Shown piece after piece: positions 56,889 to 64,000 of a stretch of 64,000 nucleotides of DNA. Under the pieces are notes generated by a model, which was not told the DNA's origin, searched no databases, and saw only the letters and a list, made by a program, of their open reading frames with translations. Every line of letters begins with the position of its first letter. The first letter of the stretch is position 1. Origin of the DNA: JBGPGW01 sp046349515 (GTDB lineage Bacteria; Pseudomonadota; Alphaproteobacteria; CADEGL01); assembly GCA_046349515.1 (NCBI GenBank), contig JAXMCE010000001.1:372001-436000 (forward strand), in the 5' to 3' direction. Position numbers and translations under genes: made by a program.

Positions 56889-57067
56889 CGATCTCGCACC
56901 CAGCCTCGCCGTCCATCGACGAATTCCATTTGCAAAATGCAAGGCCATCGCGCCGGCGCGCGCGAGTCGTCTCGTGCATGTAACCGCTAAGCGCCAGGCT
57001 GTCTTGCACGCCATCGGGTGAGGTGCGAGACTCTTCCCCAATCACTGCGATCGTGGGAGGTGGGCCC

Positions 57068-58624
57068 ATGGTTTCGCTCAGTGGCGCACAACAATCCTGT
57101 CTTCGTCGTGCCGCGGTGCTCGTGGGCGCCGTCAGCCTTGCGGTCCTCGCGGGCTGCAAGTCGCCCGGCGTGCCAGTCACGGGCGCGAACGCCGAATCGC
57201 CCGATGCGTCCTTCACGCAATCGGAAACCTCGATCACCACGTCTTATGCCGGCAAGTACATCGTGGTGGTCGCCTATAACGACGAAACCAACGAAAGCGC
57301 GACGATTCAGTACACCTCGACGACCCGGAAAATCCTCGCCGGCGCCAGCCTCATGGGCTGGTCCTACTCGCTCGATCGCGGGAAGAGCTGGACGCATGGC
57401 GGCAAGGTCAAACCGCCAAAGGACTGGGCCGTGCTGTGGGGTGATCCGGCCGTCACCACCTCCGAAGGCGCTTACCAGTATGTGTTCATGTCCAATCTCG
57501 CGATCCCGTCGAGCAAGATGCCCGCCGGTGGGATCAACGGCTCCGTCATCGTCTCCGGCGACGACTCGTATATCGGCGGCGCGTGCATCGCGCGCTCGGT
57601 CGACGGCGGGATCACGTTCAAGAACTATCAATGCGTGAGCCGGACGGAGAAGAACAACGTCCCCAACAGCGAGAAAGGGCATTTCTACGACGGCGGCAGC
57701 ATGGCATCGTCGCGAAAGGGCGAGATTTATGCCGCCTTCGTCGACGTCACGACCGACCAGATCGACGTCTACCGCGCGCCGGACGAGGAAGCGCAATTCG
57801 CGCTGCTTCCTCCACCCTTCCCGACTCTCGCCATCAAGTCGCATCCGAGGCTCCGCGTGAATCTGGCCGACGGCACGCTCTACGTCGCCGCGCAGACGTC
57901 CGACGGCACCGTCTACATGAATCGCTACAAGGGCGGCCAATGGGGACAGCCGGTCGCCGCCGCATTCGGGGTGCTCTATCCCTGCGTTGCCTTCGAAAGC
58001 AACGCTTGCACGCCGTCCCACCAATGCGTTTCCGGGAAGCTTTGCCTGAGGACCGGCCCCCAGTTCTCGTTCGCGATCGGCGCGGCATCGGACTCCGAAG
58101 GCACAGACGCCATTCGCATCATGACGACGCAGTGGAGCGAGGAGGCCAAGCGATTCTATGTTGAGGGCTACGCCTGCCCCCTCTCGCTGTCCCCACATTG
58201 TTCGTACGTGCCCCAGTGGGGAACGACTCCGGGCAATCTCAATTCGCCCGGCGATCAGTTCGCGCCGACGGTCGCCGCCTGGCCGGGTTTCATCGGACTG
58301 CCGCCAGCCTGGCAGGCGGCCTATCTCGATCGCAGCGGGAATCCCGCCGGCACGGTCACGCTCAAGCGCGGCAGCCTCGCCTATCTGCCCGGCCCGCCGG
58401 CCAAGCCGATCTTCGTGCCCTTCTCGCTGATCACCAACATGACGGTCTGCCCCGACGATCGCGGCTATTGGGGCGACTATGACGACCTGGCGTTCATCGG
58501 CTTCGAGAAGGAATCGACGACGGCGGAGTTCCTGCGCACCATGTCGGACTCCTCGCTTGGGTGCGCCAAACGCTGGACATACACCTCCCAGCATCTTCAC
58601 ATCCGGGGCGGGACATTCAAATGA
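57068..58624 (+). CDS. Sialidase-like propeller lipoprotein
   Basis: 518 residues. A lipoprotein signal (VLVGAVSLAVLAGC) anchors it to a membrane. Asp-box-like turns SLDRGKSWTHGG and SVDGGITFKNY and the general strand pattern indicate a six-bladed sialidase/BNR propeller; catalytic residues of true sialidases are not evident. Cysteines are frequent (about ten in the mature part). GGAGGTGGGCCC precedes the ATG at 57068. First of three exported genes; its stop overlaps the next start (ATGA). Confidence 0.75.
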   Translation: MVSLSGAQQSCLRRAAVLVGAVSLAVLAGCKSPGVPVTGANAESPDASFTQSETSITTSYAGKYIVVVAYNDETNESATIQYTSTTRKILAGASLMGWSYSLDRGKSWTHGGKVKPPKDWAVLWGDPAVTTSEGAYQYVFMSNLAIPSSKMPAGGINGSVIVSGDDSYIGGACIARSVDGGITFKNYQCVSRTEKNNVPNSEKGHFYDGGSMASSRKGEIYAAFVDVTTDQIDVYRAPDEEAQFALLPPPFPTLAIKSHPRLRVNLADGTLYVAAQTSDGTVYMNRYKGGQWGQPVAAAFGVLYPCVAFESNACTPSHQCVSGKLCLRTGPQFSFAIGAASDSEGTDAIRIMTTQWSEEAKRFYVEGYACPLSLSPHCSYVPQWGTTPGNLNSPGDQFAPTVAAWPGFIGLPPAWQAAYLDRSGNPAGTVTLKRGSLAYLPGPPAKPIFVPFSLITNMTVCPDDRGYWGDYDDLAFIGFEKESTTAEFLRTMSDSSLGCAKRWTYTSQHLHIRGGTFK

Positions 58625-59046
58625 GCGGGGACGCGCGGACGCCGCGGTACCGTTGGCCCGCGCCGTATCGGGCGATGTGGGTATGCATCGCGCTTGCCGC
58701 GTTCGCCTGCACGGCAGAGCAGAAGGGCGACGTCGACCATCCCGTCGTCGCCAGCGGGCCGGTCGCGCTCGGCCCGCCCGTGCACGCGCCCGCGCCGCCG
58801 CCGCGCATCGAGGTCTTCTACGGCGAAGGAAGCTGTGCGCCCGTCTTCCCGAACGGCCAGCGCGGCACCTGCATCAACGGCCAGCCCTGCAACGGCTTCG
58901 GCTTCAAGACGGCGAGCGGCGCGCTCGAATGCGCCTGTTTCGAGACAAAGGGCGGCTGCCCGGCGGAGCAGCGCTGCAGCACGCTGCGGCGCGCCTGTGT
59001 CGGGCCGTCCGATCTCGATCGCAAGAGCCCGGCGCCAGCGCCGTGA
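58621..59046 (+). CDS. Small exported Cys-rich protein
   Basis: 141 residues, coupled to the propeller gene by a 4-base overlap. After a hydrophobic stretch (MWVCIALAAFAC, possibly a lipobox-like AFAC) and a Pro/Ala linker comes a compact module of eight cysteines, spaced C-x11-C-x5-C-x13-C-x-C-x6-C-x5-C-x6-C, typical of a disulfide-knotted EGF-like fold. I recognise no specific family. Probably surface-exposed and acting with its neighbours. Confidence 0.72.
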   Translation: MSGDARTPRYRWPAPYRAMWVCIALAAFACTAEQKGDVDHPVVASGPVALGPPVHAPAPPPRIEVFYGEGSCAPVFPNGQRGTCINGQPCNGFGFKTASGALECACFETKGGCPAEQRCSTLRRACVGPSDLDRKSPAPAP

Positions 59047-59163
59047 GGCCCGCGCCCACGCGCGCTCCGGCGCCGCGCGGCACGGAGCGTCGACGCCCGG
59101 TTCGGAGCCGGGCGTGAGACGCGCGTTGAGCTCGGGACGATCGCAATGGCGGGGAGGTCGACA

Positions 59164-59679
59164 ATGACGCGGATAATCGAATCGAGAGTCCTGGCCTCGG
59201 TGATGATCGCCGGATCGATCGCGCTCGCCATGCCGGCGAGCCTGGCCCAAACCTCAGCGCCAGAGCCACCGGCAACGCCAGTCGCCGGACGACCCCTGCC
59301 GCTGCCCGATCTGACGGTCAAGGCGGGCTACAGTCCGAACCCGACATGCGTCAACGGAAAGTGGCTACTCGTCATCGTGGCCGACATTACGAACCTGGGC
59401 CCCGGCCCCGCCTTCCTGCCCGCCGAATGGACGAAACCCTGGCTCACCGCCTATCCGTCGAAACCGCTGAAGGGCTTCGTCCAACCCTTCTACACGCCTG
59501 GCCAGAAGATGACGCTCAAGAAGGGCGAGACGGTGCAGCTCGAGTTCAGCGCGCTCTTCGGCGAAGCCGTCGGCGGGGGCGGCTACGATGTCATCGTGAA
59601 GGTCGACCCCTACAACGTCATCAAGGAGGCAAACGAGAACAACAACACCGATTCGTTCGCGGTTCCCGGCGGTTGTTAG
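59164..59679 (+). CDS. Exported CARDB-like protein
   Basis: 171 residues. Signal peptide (VLASVMIAGSIALAMPASLA, mature QTSAPEPP), Pro-rich linker, then one immunoglobulin-like CARDB domain: PDLTVKAGYSPNPTCVNGK, KKGETVQLEFSALFG and the hallmark VDPYNVIKEANENNNT. CARDB domains mediate adhesion or substrate binding on cell surfaces. A cysteine pair (TCVNG and terminal GGC) may close the domain. Third gene of the exported set. Confidence 0.78.
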   Translation: MTRIIESRVLASVMIAGSIALAMPASLAQTSAPEPPATPVAGRPLPLPDLTVKAGYSPNPTCVNGKWLLVIVADITNLGPGPAFLPAEWTKPWLTAYPSKPLKGFVQPFYTPGQKMTLKKGETVQLEFSALFGEAVGGGGYDVIVKVDPYNVIKEANENNNTDSFAVPGGC

Positions 59680-59737
59680 GACCGGCCCAAGACGCCGCCG
59701 TGCGCAATCCGAACCACCCGAATGCGCAACGATTCCG

Positions 59738-60631
59738 TCAGGCAGTTCCCGTGACCGTCCCCCGCCGCATGGACCAGAGCGCCAGCCCCGCGATCGCCGA
59801 AAGGACGAAGACGCCGCCGAGAAGCGTGAGCAACGCCGGCTTCTCGCCGTAGGCCAGCAGCACCCAGACCGGACCGCACACCGTCTCCGACAATTGGATG
59901 AGCGTCGCCGGCGCGGCCGGCACGTAACGCGCGCCGAGCGTCAAGAGCCGCAACGACATGCTCATGGGCACGGCCCCCATGATGATGCCCATGAGCGCAT
60001 CGTGCGGCGAGACCGCGACGTCGCCGCCCTGGACGAGGAAGGCGGCGAGGGCGCCGGTGAACCCCGCGATCGCGACCGAAGGCAGCATGTCGGCCCCGCG
60101 CCCGAAGCGGAGTGCGACGACGAAGGCAGCGTTGACCGCCGCCGAGAGCAGCGCCATCGCGTTGCCGTAGAGATGCCCCGCGCCGAGCCCCTCTCCCACC
60201 ATCACGCCGACGCCCATGAGGGCCACGACCATCGCCACGAGCGTCGCGCGCGTGACCCGCTCCTTGAGGACGAGCCAGGCGAGGAGCGCCGCGAGGAAGG
60301 GCGAGACGCCTTGGATGAAGAGCGTGTTCGCGACCGTCGTGTGGATGATGGACAGGGAGTAAGTGACGTTGCTCGCACCGAGGAGGAGTCCCGCGACGAG
60401 GCCGGGCAGGCCCGCCGCGCGGAAGGCCGCGACGACGCGGCCGCGGTTCAGCACGGCGACGAGCGCCAAGAGGCAGAGCGCCATCGTGCCGCTCCGCCAG
60501 AAGATGATCTGCCAGTCGGAGGCGTGCTCGACCTGGCGGAAGAAGACGCCGCTGAGACTCGCGAGCACGCCCGCGGATGCGATGAAGAACGCACCCTTGA
60601 GGAAGTGCGGATCCCGTGCGCCGATCGTCAT
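59738..60631 (-). CDS. EamA/DMT-family transporter
   Basis: 297 residues, ten hydrophobic helices in two EamA repeats (SGVFFRQVEHASDWQIIFWR and PHDALMGIIMGAVPMSM start the halves). Family members export amino acids or other metabolites. The substrate is unknown. ATG at 60631 is chosen; the longer frame upstream has no membrane character. Divergent from the molybdoenzyme across a 296-base gap with no other gene. Confidence 0.85.
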   Translation of the reverse strand: MTIGARDPHFLKGAFFIASAGVLASLSGVFFRQVEHASDWQIIFWRSGTMALCLLALVAVLNRGRVVAAFRAAGLPGLVAGLLLGASNVTYSLSIIHTTVANTLFIQGVSPFLAALLAWLVLKERVTRATLVAMVVALMGVGVMVGEGLGAGHLYGNAMALLSAAVNAAFVVALRFGRGADMLPSVAIAGFTGALAAFLVQGGDVAVSPHDALMGIIMGAVPMSMSLRLLTLGARYVPAAPATLIQLSETVCGPVWVLLAYGEKPALLTLLGGVFVLSAIAGLALWSMRRGTVTGTA

Positions 60632-60927
60632 TGGTGTGCCGCCCGGGTCTCGCCCGAAAGGAGGGGTGATGCTCCGCCCATCATCGCTGCCCGGATGGCG
60701 AAAGGGCAAGCACGCGGCGCCAGCGTCCCGGGCGCGCGGCCTTGCCGCGGCCGCTCCCGATCGCGACGGCGACCGTCGCGCCGCACTCGACCCAAGGGAC
60801 AGCCCGCGCTGGATTCGCGGACCGAACGGGCCGGAAACCGGCCCCTCCATTTCACCCTAAAGTGGACCTTTCACCACAGCCACTTCGGACATAACGTCCG
60901 CCGGCCCATATGTTCCCGGAGCTGGTT

Positions 60928-62970
60928 ATGCCGAGCCTCGAACGCGCCGCCGTCTGCACCTTCGACTGCCCCGACACCTGCAGCCTCACCGTCACGGTCG
61001 AGGACGGCCGCATCGTGAAGGCGCGCGGCTCGGACGCGCTCCCCTACACGGACGGCGTCATCTGCAACAAGGTCGCGCACCACACGGGCGACTTCGTGCA
61101 CCATGCCGGCCGCCTCGCCTATCCCATGAAGCGCGTGGGCCCGCGCGGCTCGGGCCGGTTCGAGCGGATCGGCTGGCAAGAGGCGCTCGACACGATCCAC
61201 GAGCGCGTCACGGCGGTCATCCGGCGCTGGGGGCCGCAGGCGGTCATGCCGCTCAGCTATGCCGGCCCCCACGGCATGCTGTCCCAGGACAGCATGTCCA
61301 TGTGCTTCTTCCACCGCCTCGGTGCGAGCCAGCTCTACCGCACGGCGCTCTGCGGCGCGGTGCGCAACGAAGCCTGGACCGGCACCTACGGCGCCGTGCC
61401 GGGGCTCGAGCCGGACGCGGCGGAGGACGCCAAGCTCACGATCGTCTGGGGCAACAACGCGACGGTCGCGAACCTCCACCTCGTGCGCAAGATCCGCGCG
61501 TCCAAGCGCAAGGGCGGCCGCCTTGTGGTCATCGACCCGCTCCGCACCAAGATCGCCGAACAGGCGGATCTGCACCTGGCGCCGCGCCCGAGCACCGACG
61601 TGGTGCTGGGTTTCGCCCTCGCGGCCGAGCTCGAGCGCCTGGGCGCCCACGACCGGCGGTTCATCGATGAGCATGTGAGCGGCTATGACGAGTTCATGGC
61701 GCTCGCGCGGGTATGGACGTTCGAGAAGGCGGCCGAGACCTGCGGCATCGAGGGCGAGGACATCCGCCGCCTCGCGCGCCTCATGGCGGCGTCCGATCCG
61801 CTCGTGCTGGCGCCCGGCAACGGGCTCGAGCGCGGGCGCAATGGCGGCAGCGGCATCCGCGCCGCGATCGCGCTGCCCGCCCTCCTCGGCCGGATGAACG
61901 CGAAAAGCGGCATCGTGCTCGGCGCCGGCAAGGCCTTCCCCAAGACGCCGGCCAGGCTGCAGCGCCCGGACCTCCTGCCGCCCGGCACGCGCACGCTCAA
62001 CATCCTCGATGTCGGGCGCCATCTCGAGCGCGACGACATCGATCCGCCGCTCCGCGCGCTCTTCATCTACAACCACAATCCGATCGTCGTTCACACCGAC
62101 CAGAACCGCCTGAAGCGCGGCCTCGCGCGCGAGGACGTGTTCACCGTCGGCGTCGAGATCACCATGACCGAGAGCATGCACTATTGCGACATCGTGCTGC
62201 CCGCGGCCTCCCATTTCGAGTGCGACGATCTCTACGCGTCCTACGGCCATCACTGGCTGCAGCGCGCCGAGGCCGCGATTCCGCCCATCGGCGAGGCGGT
62301 GCCCAACACCGAGATCTTCCGGCGCCTCGCGGCCCGCTTCGGCTTCGAGGATGCGTGCCTCAAGGCGAGCGACCGTGAGCTCATGGATGACGCGATCGAC
62401 GGGGCCGATCCGCGTCTGCGCGGGATGAGGCCGAGCGAGATCCCGACGGGTCAGCCCCTCCACATGACGGCGCCCGACGGACGGTCGCTCGTCCTTTTCG
62501 ACACCGTGAGGCCCGGGACTCCCTCCGGCAAGATCGAGCTCGCGTCCCAATGGCTCGCCGAGCGCTGGGGCGCCGCCGCGCGCCTGCCGGGCTTCCGGCC
62601 ACGGACGTCGACCTATCCCCTCACGCTCATTTCGCCCGCCTCGGACCAGCGCATCTCCTCGACGCTTCTGGGCCAGGGCGGCGCGCCCGCCGACACTCCG
62701 CCCCTCCTCATGCATCCGAAGGACGCGCGGGCGCGGGGGCTCCTCGGCGCCAATCGCGTCCGGGTATGGAACGATCTCGGCTCCGTCCTTTTGCCGCTCA
62801 TCGTCACCGATGCGATCGCGCCCGGCACCGTCTCGTCGGAGAAGGGCGCGTGGCTCGCGACGAGCGAGAACGGCCAGACGATCAGCGCCCTCGCCTCCTC
62901 CGACGACCGCGCGGACCTCGCGGAGGGCGCCTGTTTCAACGATACGGGCGTCGAGGTCGAAGCGGCCTGA
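60928..62970 (+). CDS. DMSO-reductase-family molybdopterin oxidoreductase
   Basis: 680 residues. An N-terminal [4Fe-4S] site C-x3-C-x3-C-xn-C (CTFDCPDTCSLTV...VICNK), then MoCo domains (IVWGNNATVANLHLVRKIR, FIYNHNPIVVHTDQNR, TESMHYCDIVLPAASHFEC) and the C-terminal domain with LISPASDQRISS and NRVRVWNDLGSV. No Tat signal, so cytosolic, like formate-dehydrogenase or assimilatory-type members. The reaction is unknown. GGAG seven bases upstream favours 60928 over an ATG at 60910. Confidence 0.85.
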   Translation: MPSLERAAVCTFDCPDTCSLTVTVEDGRIVKARGSDALPYTDGVICNKVAHHTGDFVHHAGRLAYPMKRVGPRGSGRFERIGWQEALDTIHERVTAVIRRWGPQAVMPLSYAGPHGMLSQDSMSMCFFHRLGASQLYRTALCGAVRNEAWTGTYGAVPGLEPDAAEDAKLTIVWGNNATVANLHLVRKIRASKRKGGRLVVIDPLRTKIAEQADLHLAPRPSTDVVLGFALAAELERLGAHDRRFIDEHVSGYDEFMALARVWTFEKAAETCGIEGEDIRRLARLMAASDPLVLAPGNGLERGRNGGSGIRAAIALPALLGRMNAKSGIVLGAGKAFPKTPARLQRPDLLPPGTRTLNILDVGRHLERDDIDPPLRALFIYNHNPIVVHTDQNRLKRGLAREDVFTVGVEITMTESMHYCDIVLPAASHFECDDLYASYGHHWLQRAEAAIPPIGEAVPNTEIFRRLAARFGFEDACLKASDRELMDDAIDGADPRLRGMRPSEIPTGQPLHMTAPDGRSLVLFDTVRPGTPSGKIELASQWLAERWGAAARLPGFRPRTSTYPLTLISPASDQRISSTLLGQGGAPADTPPLLMHPKDARARGLLGANRVRVWNDLGSVLLPLIVTDAIAPGTVSSEKGAWLATSENGQTISALASSDDRADLAEGACFNDTGVEVEAA

Positions 62971-63015
62971 GCGGCCCCCAACCGGCGAGCCGCCTCAACA
63001 GTCTTGGAGCATCCG

Positions 63016-63348
63016 GTGCCGTTCATTTCCCGCACGCCCGAGCCTCCCTACTACGCCGTGATCTTCACGTCGATCAATGCGGACACGGACCATAGGGAGC
63101 ACTCCCAAATGTACGAGCGGCTCGTTGCCGTGGCCGCGCGATACGAGGGGTTTCTCGGTATAGAAGCTGCCCGCAATCGGGATGGATGTGGCGTCGCGGC
63201 CATCTACTGGAAAGACGCCGACGCCATTGCGGCATTCGCACGCGATCCGGAGCACGCCATCGCCAAGAAGAAAGGGCGAGAGGTTTGGTATTCGCATTAC
63301 CTGATCCGCATTTGCAAGGTCGAGCGCGCCTACGGACGGCCCGACTAG
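63016..63348 (+). CDS. Antibiotic-biosynthesis-monooxygenase (ABM) fold protein
   Basis: 110 residues from a GTG with GGAG six bases upstream. Ferredoxin-like ABM pattern: YYAVIFTSINAD, MYERLVAVAARYEGFLGIEA, IYWKDADAIAAFARDPEH, VWYSHYLIRICKVE. Members oxidise aromatics or degrade heme, or have no known activity; none can be singled out. It follows the molybdoenzyme by 45 bases and may share its transcript. Confidence 0.82.
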   Translation: MPFISRTPEPPYYAVIFTSINADTDHREHSQMYERLVAVAARYEGFLGIEAARNRDGCGVAAIYWKDADAIAAFARDPEHAIAKKKGREVWYSHYLIRICKVERAYGRPD

Positions 63349-63509
63349 GCAAGCAACGACCTCGACGAGATCAAGACGATCGCCCGGGCGGCGCTTTCGA
63401 GAGTGTCCAACGAACGTCCGGGATCGGTGTCCGCGCAGGCATCGGGCGCAATACCTGAAATAACTCGCTTCCGTTGAGTGCGCCAAAGTGCCGCTCTGCC
63501 CATACAGAG

Positions 63510-63544
63510 AAGCCCCGCCGGGCGCGAAGCCGACGGCGGGGCTT
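63510..63544 (-). terminator. Rho-independent terminator, possibly bidirectional
   Basis: AAGCCCCGCCG (63510-63520) and CGGCGGGGCTT (63534-63544) form a perfect 11-base stem with a 13-base loop. It lies 50 bases past the stop of the glycine-zipper lipoprotein on the minus strand and 160 bases past the ABM gene on the plus strand. The T-tract on either side is short. Confidence 0.75.
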
Positions 63545-63594
63545 TCCTTGGACTGGGGTTAGCCGGGATACGGCCCGGCGCGGAACGGTCGACG

Positions 63595-63819
63595 CTATTT
63601 CCTGTCGTTGCCCGTGAGCGCGCCGATCGCGGCACCGCCCGCGCCGCCGATGAGGGCGCCGACAAGCGGAGAGCCGCCCGTGACCGCGCCCACGAGCGCG
63701 CCGCCGCCGGCGCCGATCGCACCGCCCGAGAGCGTGCGCTGCTCGCGGTTGCTCAGATTCGAGCAACCCGCCGCGCTGAGCAAGAGAACAGGGACGAGAA
63801 GGATGGCAATCCGTTTCAT
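63595..63819 (-). CDS. Glycine-zipper lipoprotein
   Basis: 74 residues. Lipoprotein signal (MKRIAILLVPVLLLSAAGC) with a lipidated Cys, then NREQRTLSGGAIGAGGGALVG and GALIGGAGGAAIGALTG, a two-pass YMGG/SlyB-like glycine zipper that packs in a membrane. Such outer-membrane lipoproteins are common stress or envelope-integrity proteins. GGTGGAGG precedes the ATG. Confidence 0.82.
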   Translation of the reverse strand: MKRIAILLVPVLLLSAAGCSNLSNREQRTLSGGAIGAGGGALVGAVTGGSPLVGALIGGAGGAAIGALTGNDRK

Positions 63820-63963
63820 GTCGACCTCCACCTTGGAAACCTCTTCACGACACGCACCCCTTCGCTTCTGCTGAGCGCATGAGGGCCGCGTTCGACCAAA
63901 GATATGGGGCCGCGGCGCTGACCCGGCCGTGAATGAACCGTGACAAAAAGTTCATCGGCGACG

Positions 63964-63984
63964 CGCGGGGCGGAAAACCCCGCG
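63964..63984. other. GC-rich hairpin near right edge
   Basis: CGCGGGG pairs with CCCCGCG around CGGAAAA. It may terminate a gene lying beyond the window, but no T-tract follows closely on either strand. Confidence 0.35.
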
Positions 63985-64000
63985 ATTTCAAGGGCTCGAT

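Overview
This is a 64 kb, GC-rich (roughly two-thirds G+C by eye) chromosomal stretch from a Gram-negative proteobacterium. It is most likely an environmental alphaproteobacterium of the Hyphomicrobiales/Rhodospirillales type. The evidence is a complete two-partner secretion locus, a Gram-negative class GN sortase with its VIT/VWA partner, a SapC-family protein, PaaFGHJ, many amine and amino-acid oxidoreductases, and frequent GTG starts and ATGA overlaps. No genus can be named from sequence alone. I saw no rRNA, tRNA, insertion sequence, integrase or CRISPR array.

Layout. 1-1891: divergent iron-uptake locus with a good Fur box, a cupredoxin and an FTR1 permease. 2017-6355: paaF-paaG-paaH-paaJ, the beta-oxidation-like lower phenylacetate pathway. 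6361-10650: housekeeping genes (GFA-type Zn protein, ferredoxin-reductase-like flavoprotein, Nudix hydrolase, membrane class III cyclase, glutamine amidotransferase). 10782-16517: a tightly overlapped minus-strand operon of two paralogous DAO-type flavoprotein oxidases, a TauE/SafE exporter and a solitary molybdopterin hydroxylase large subunit. 16699-20835: hydrolases, a sirtuin, an exported unknown and a 45-residue basic ORF resembling the core of the ribosome-rescue factor ArfA.

20932-37456: the centrepiece, a two-partner secretion locus. The TpsB transporter lies on the plus strand and converges on a SapC-family gene and a giant (about 13.9 kb) tpsA on the minus strand. TpsA has a long signal sequence, a TPS domain, a set of longer degenerate repeats, 30 copies of an approximately 77-residue repeat and a C-terminal cysteine pair like that of HMW1-type tethered adhesins. 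One repeat unit (near 28763) is an out-of-frame hybrid, which is either a real disruption or a repeat-assembly error.

38056-47261: mscL, a Vgb-like propeller, msrA, a sortase and its target, a second TauE/SafE protein, a PAS plus soluble chemoreceptor pair, a small lipoprotein and an HdeD-like protein. 47318-56888: a nitrogen/C1-flavoured catabolic region (ornithine cyclodeaminase family, GMC oxidase, RidA, cysteine hydrolase, SHMT-like PLP enzyme, HAD, adenine/adenosine deaminase, hydroxyisobutyrate-dehydrogenase family, Rieske oxygenase of the quaternary-amine type). 57068-59679: three consecutive exported proteins (sialidase-like propeller lipoprotein, Cys-rich module, CARDB domain) that may work together at the cell surface. 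59738-63819: EamA transporter, a DMSO-reductase-family molybdoenzyme, an ABM monooxygenase and a glycine-zipper lipoprotein.

The strongest candidates for something undescribed are the tpsA repeat array and its hybrid unit, the sortase target lacking a recognisable LPXTG, the exported trio at 57-59.7 kb, and the small ArfA-like ORF.
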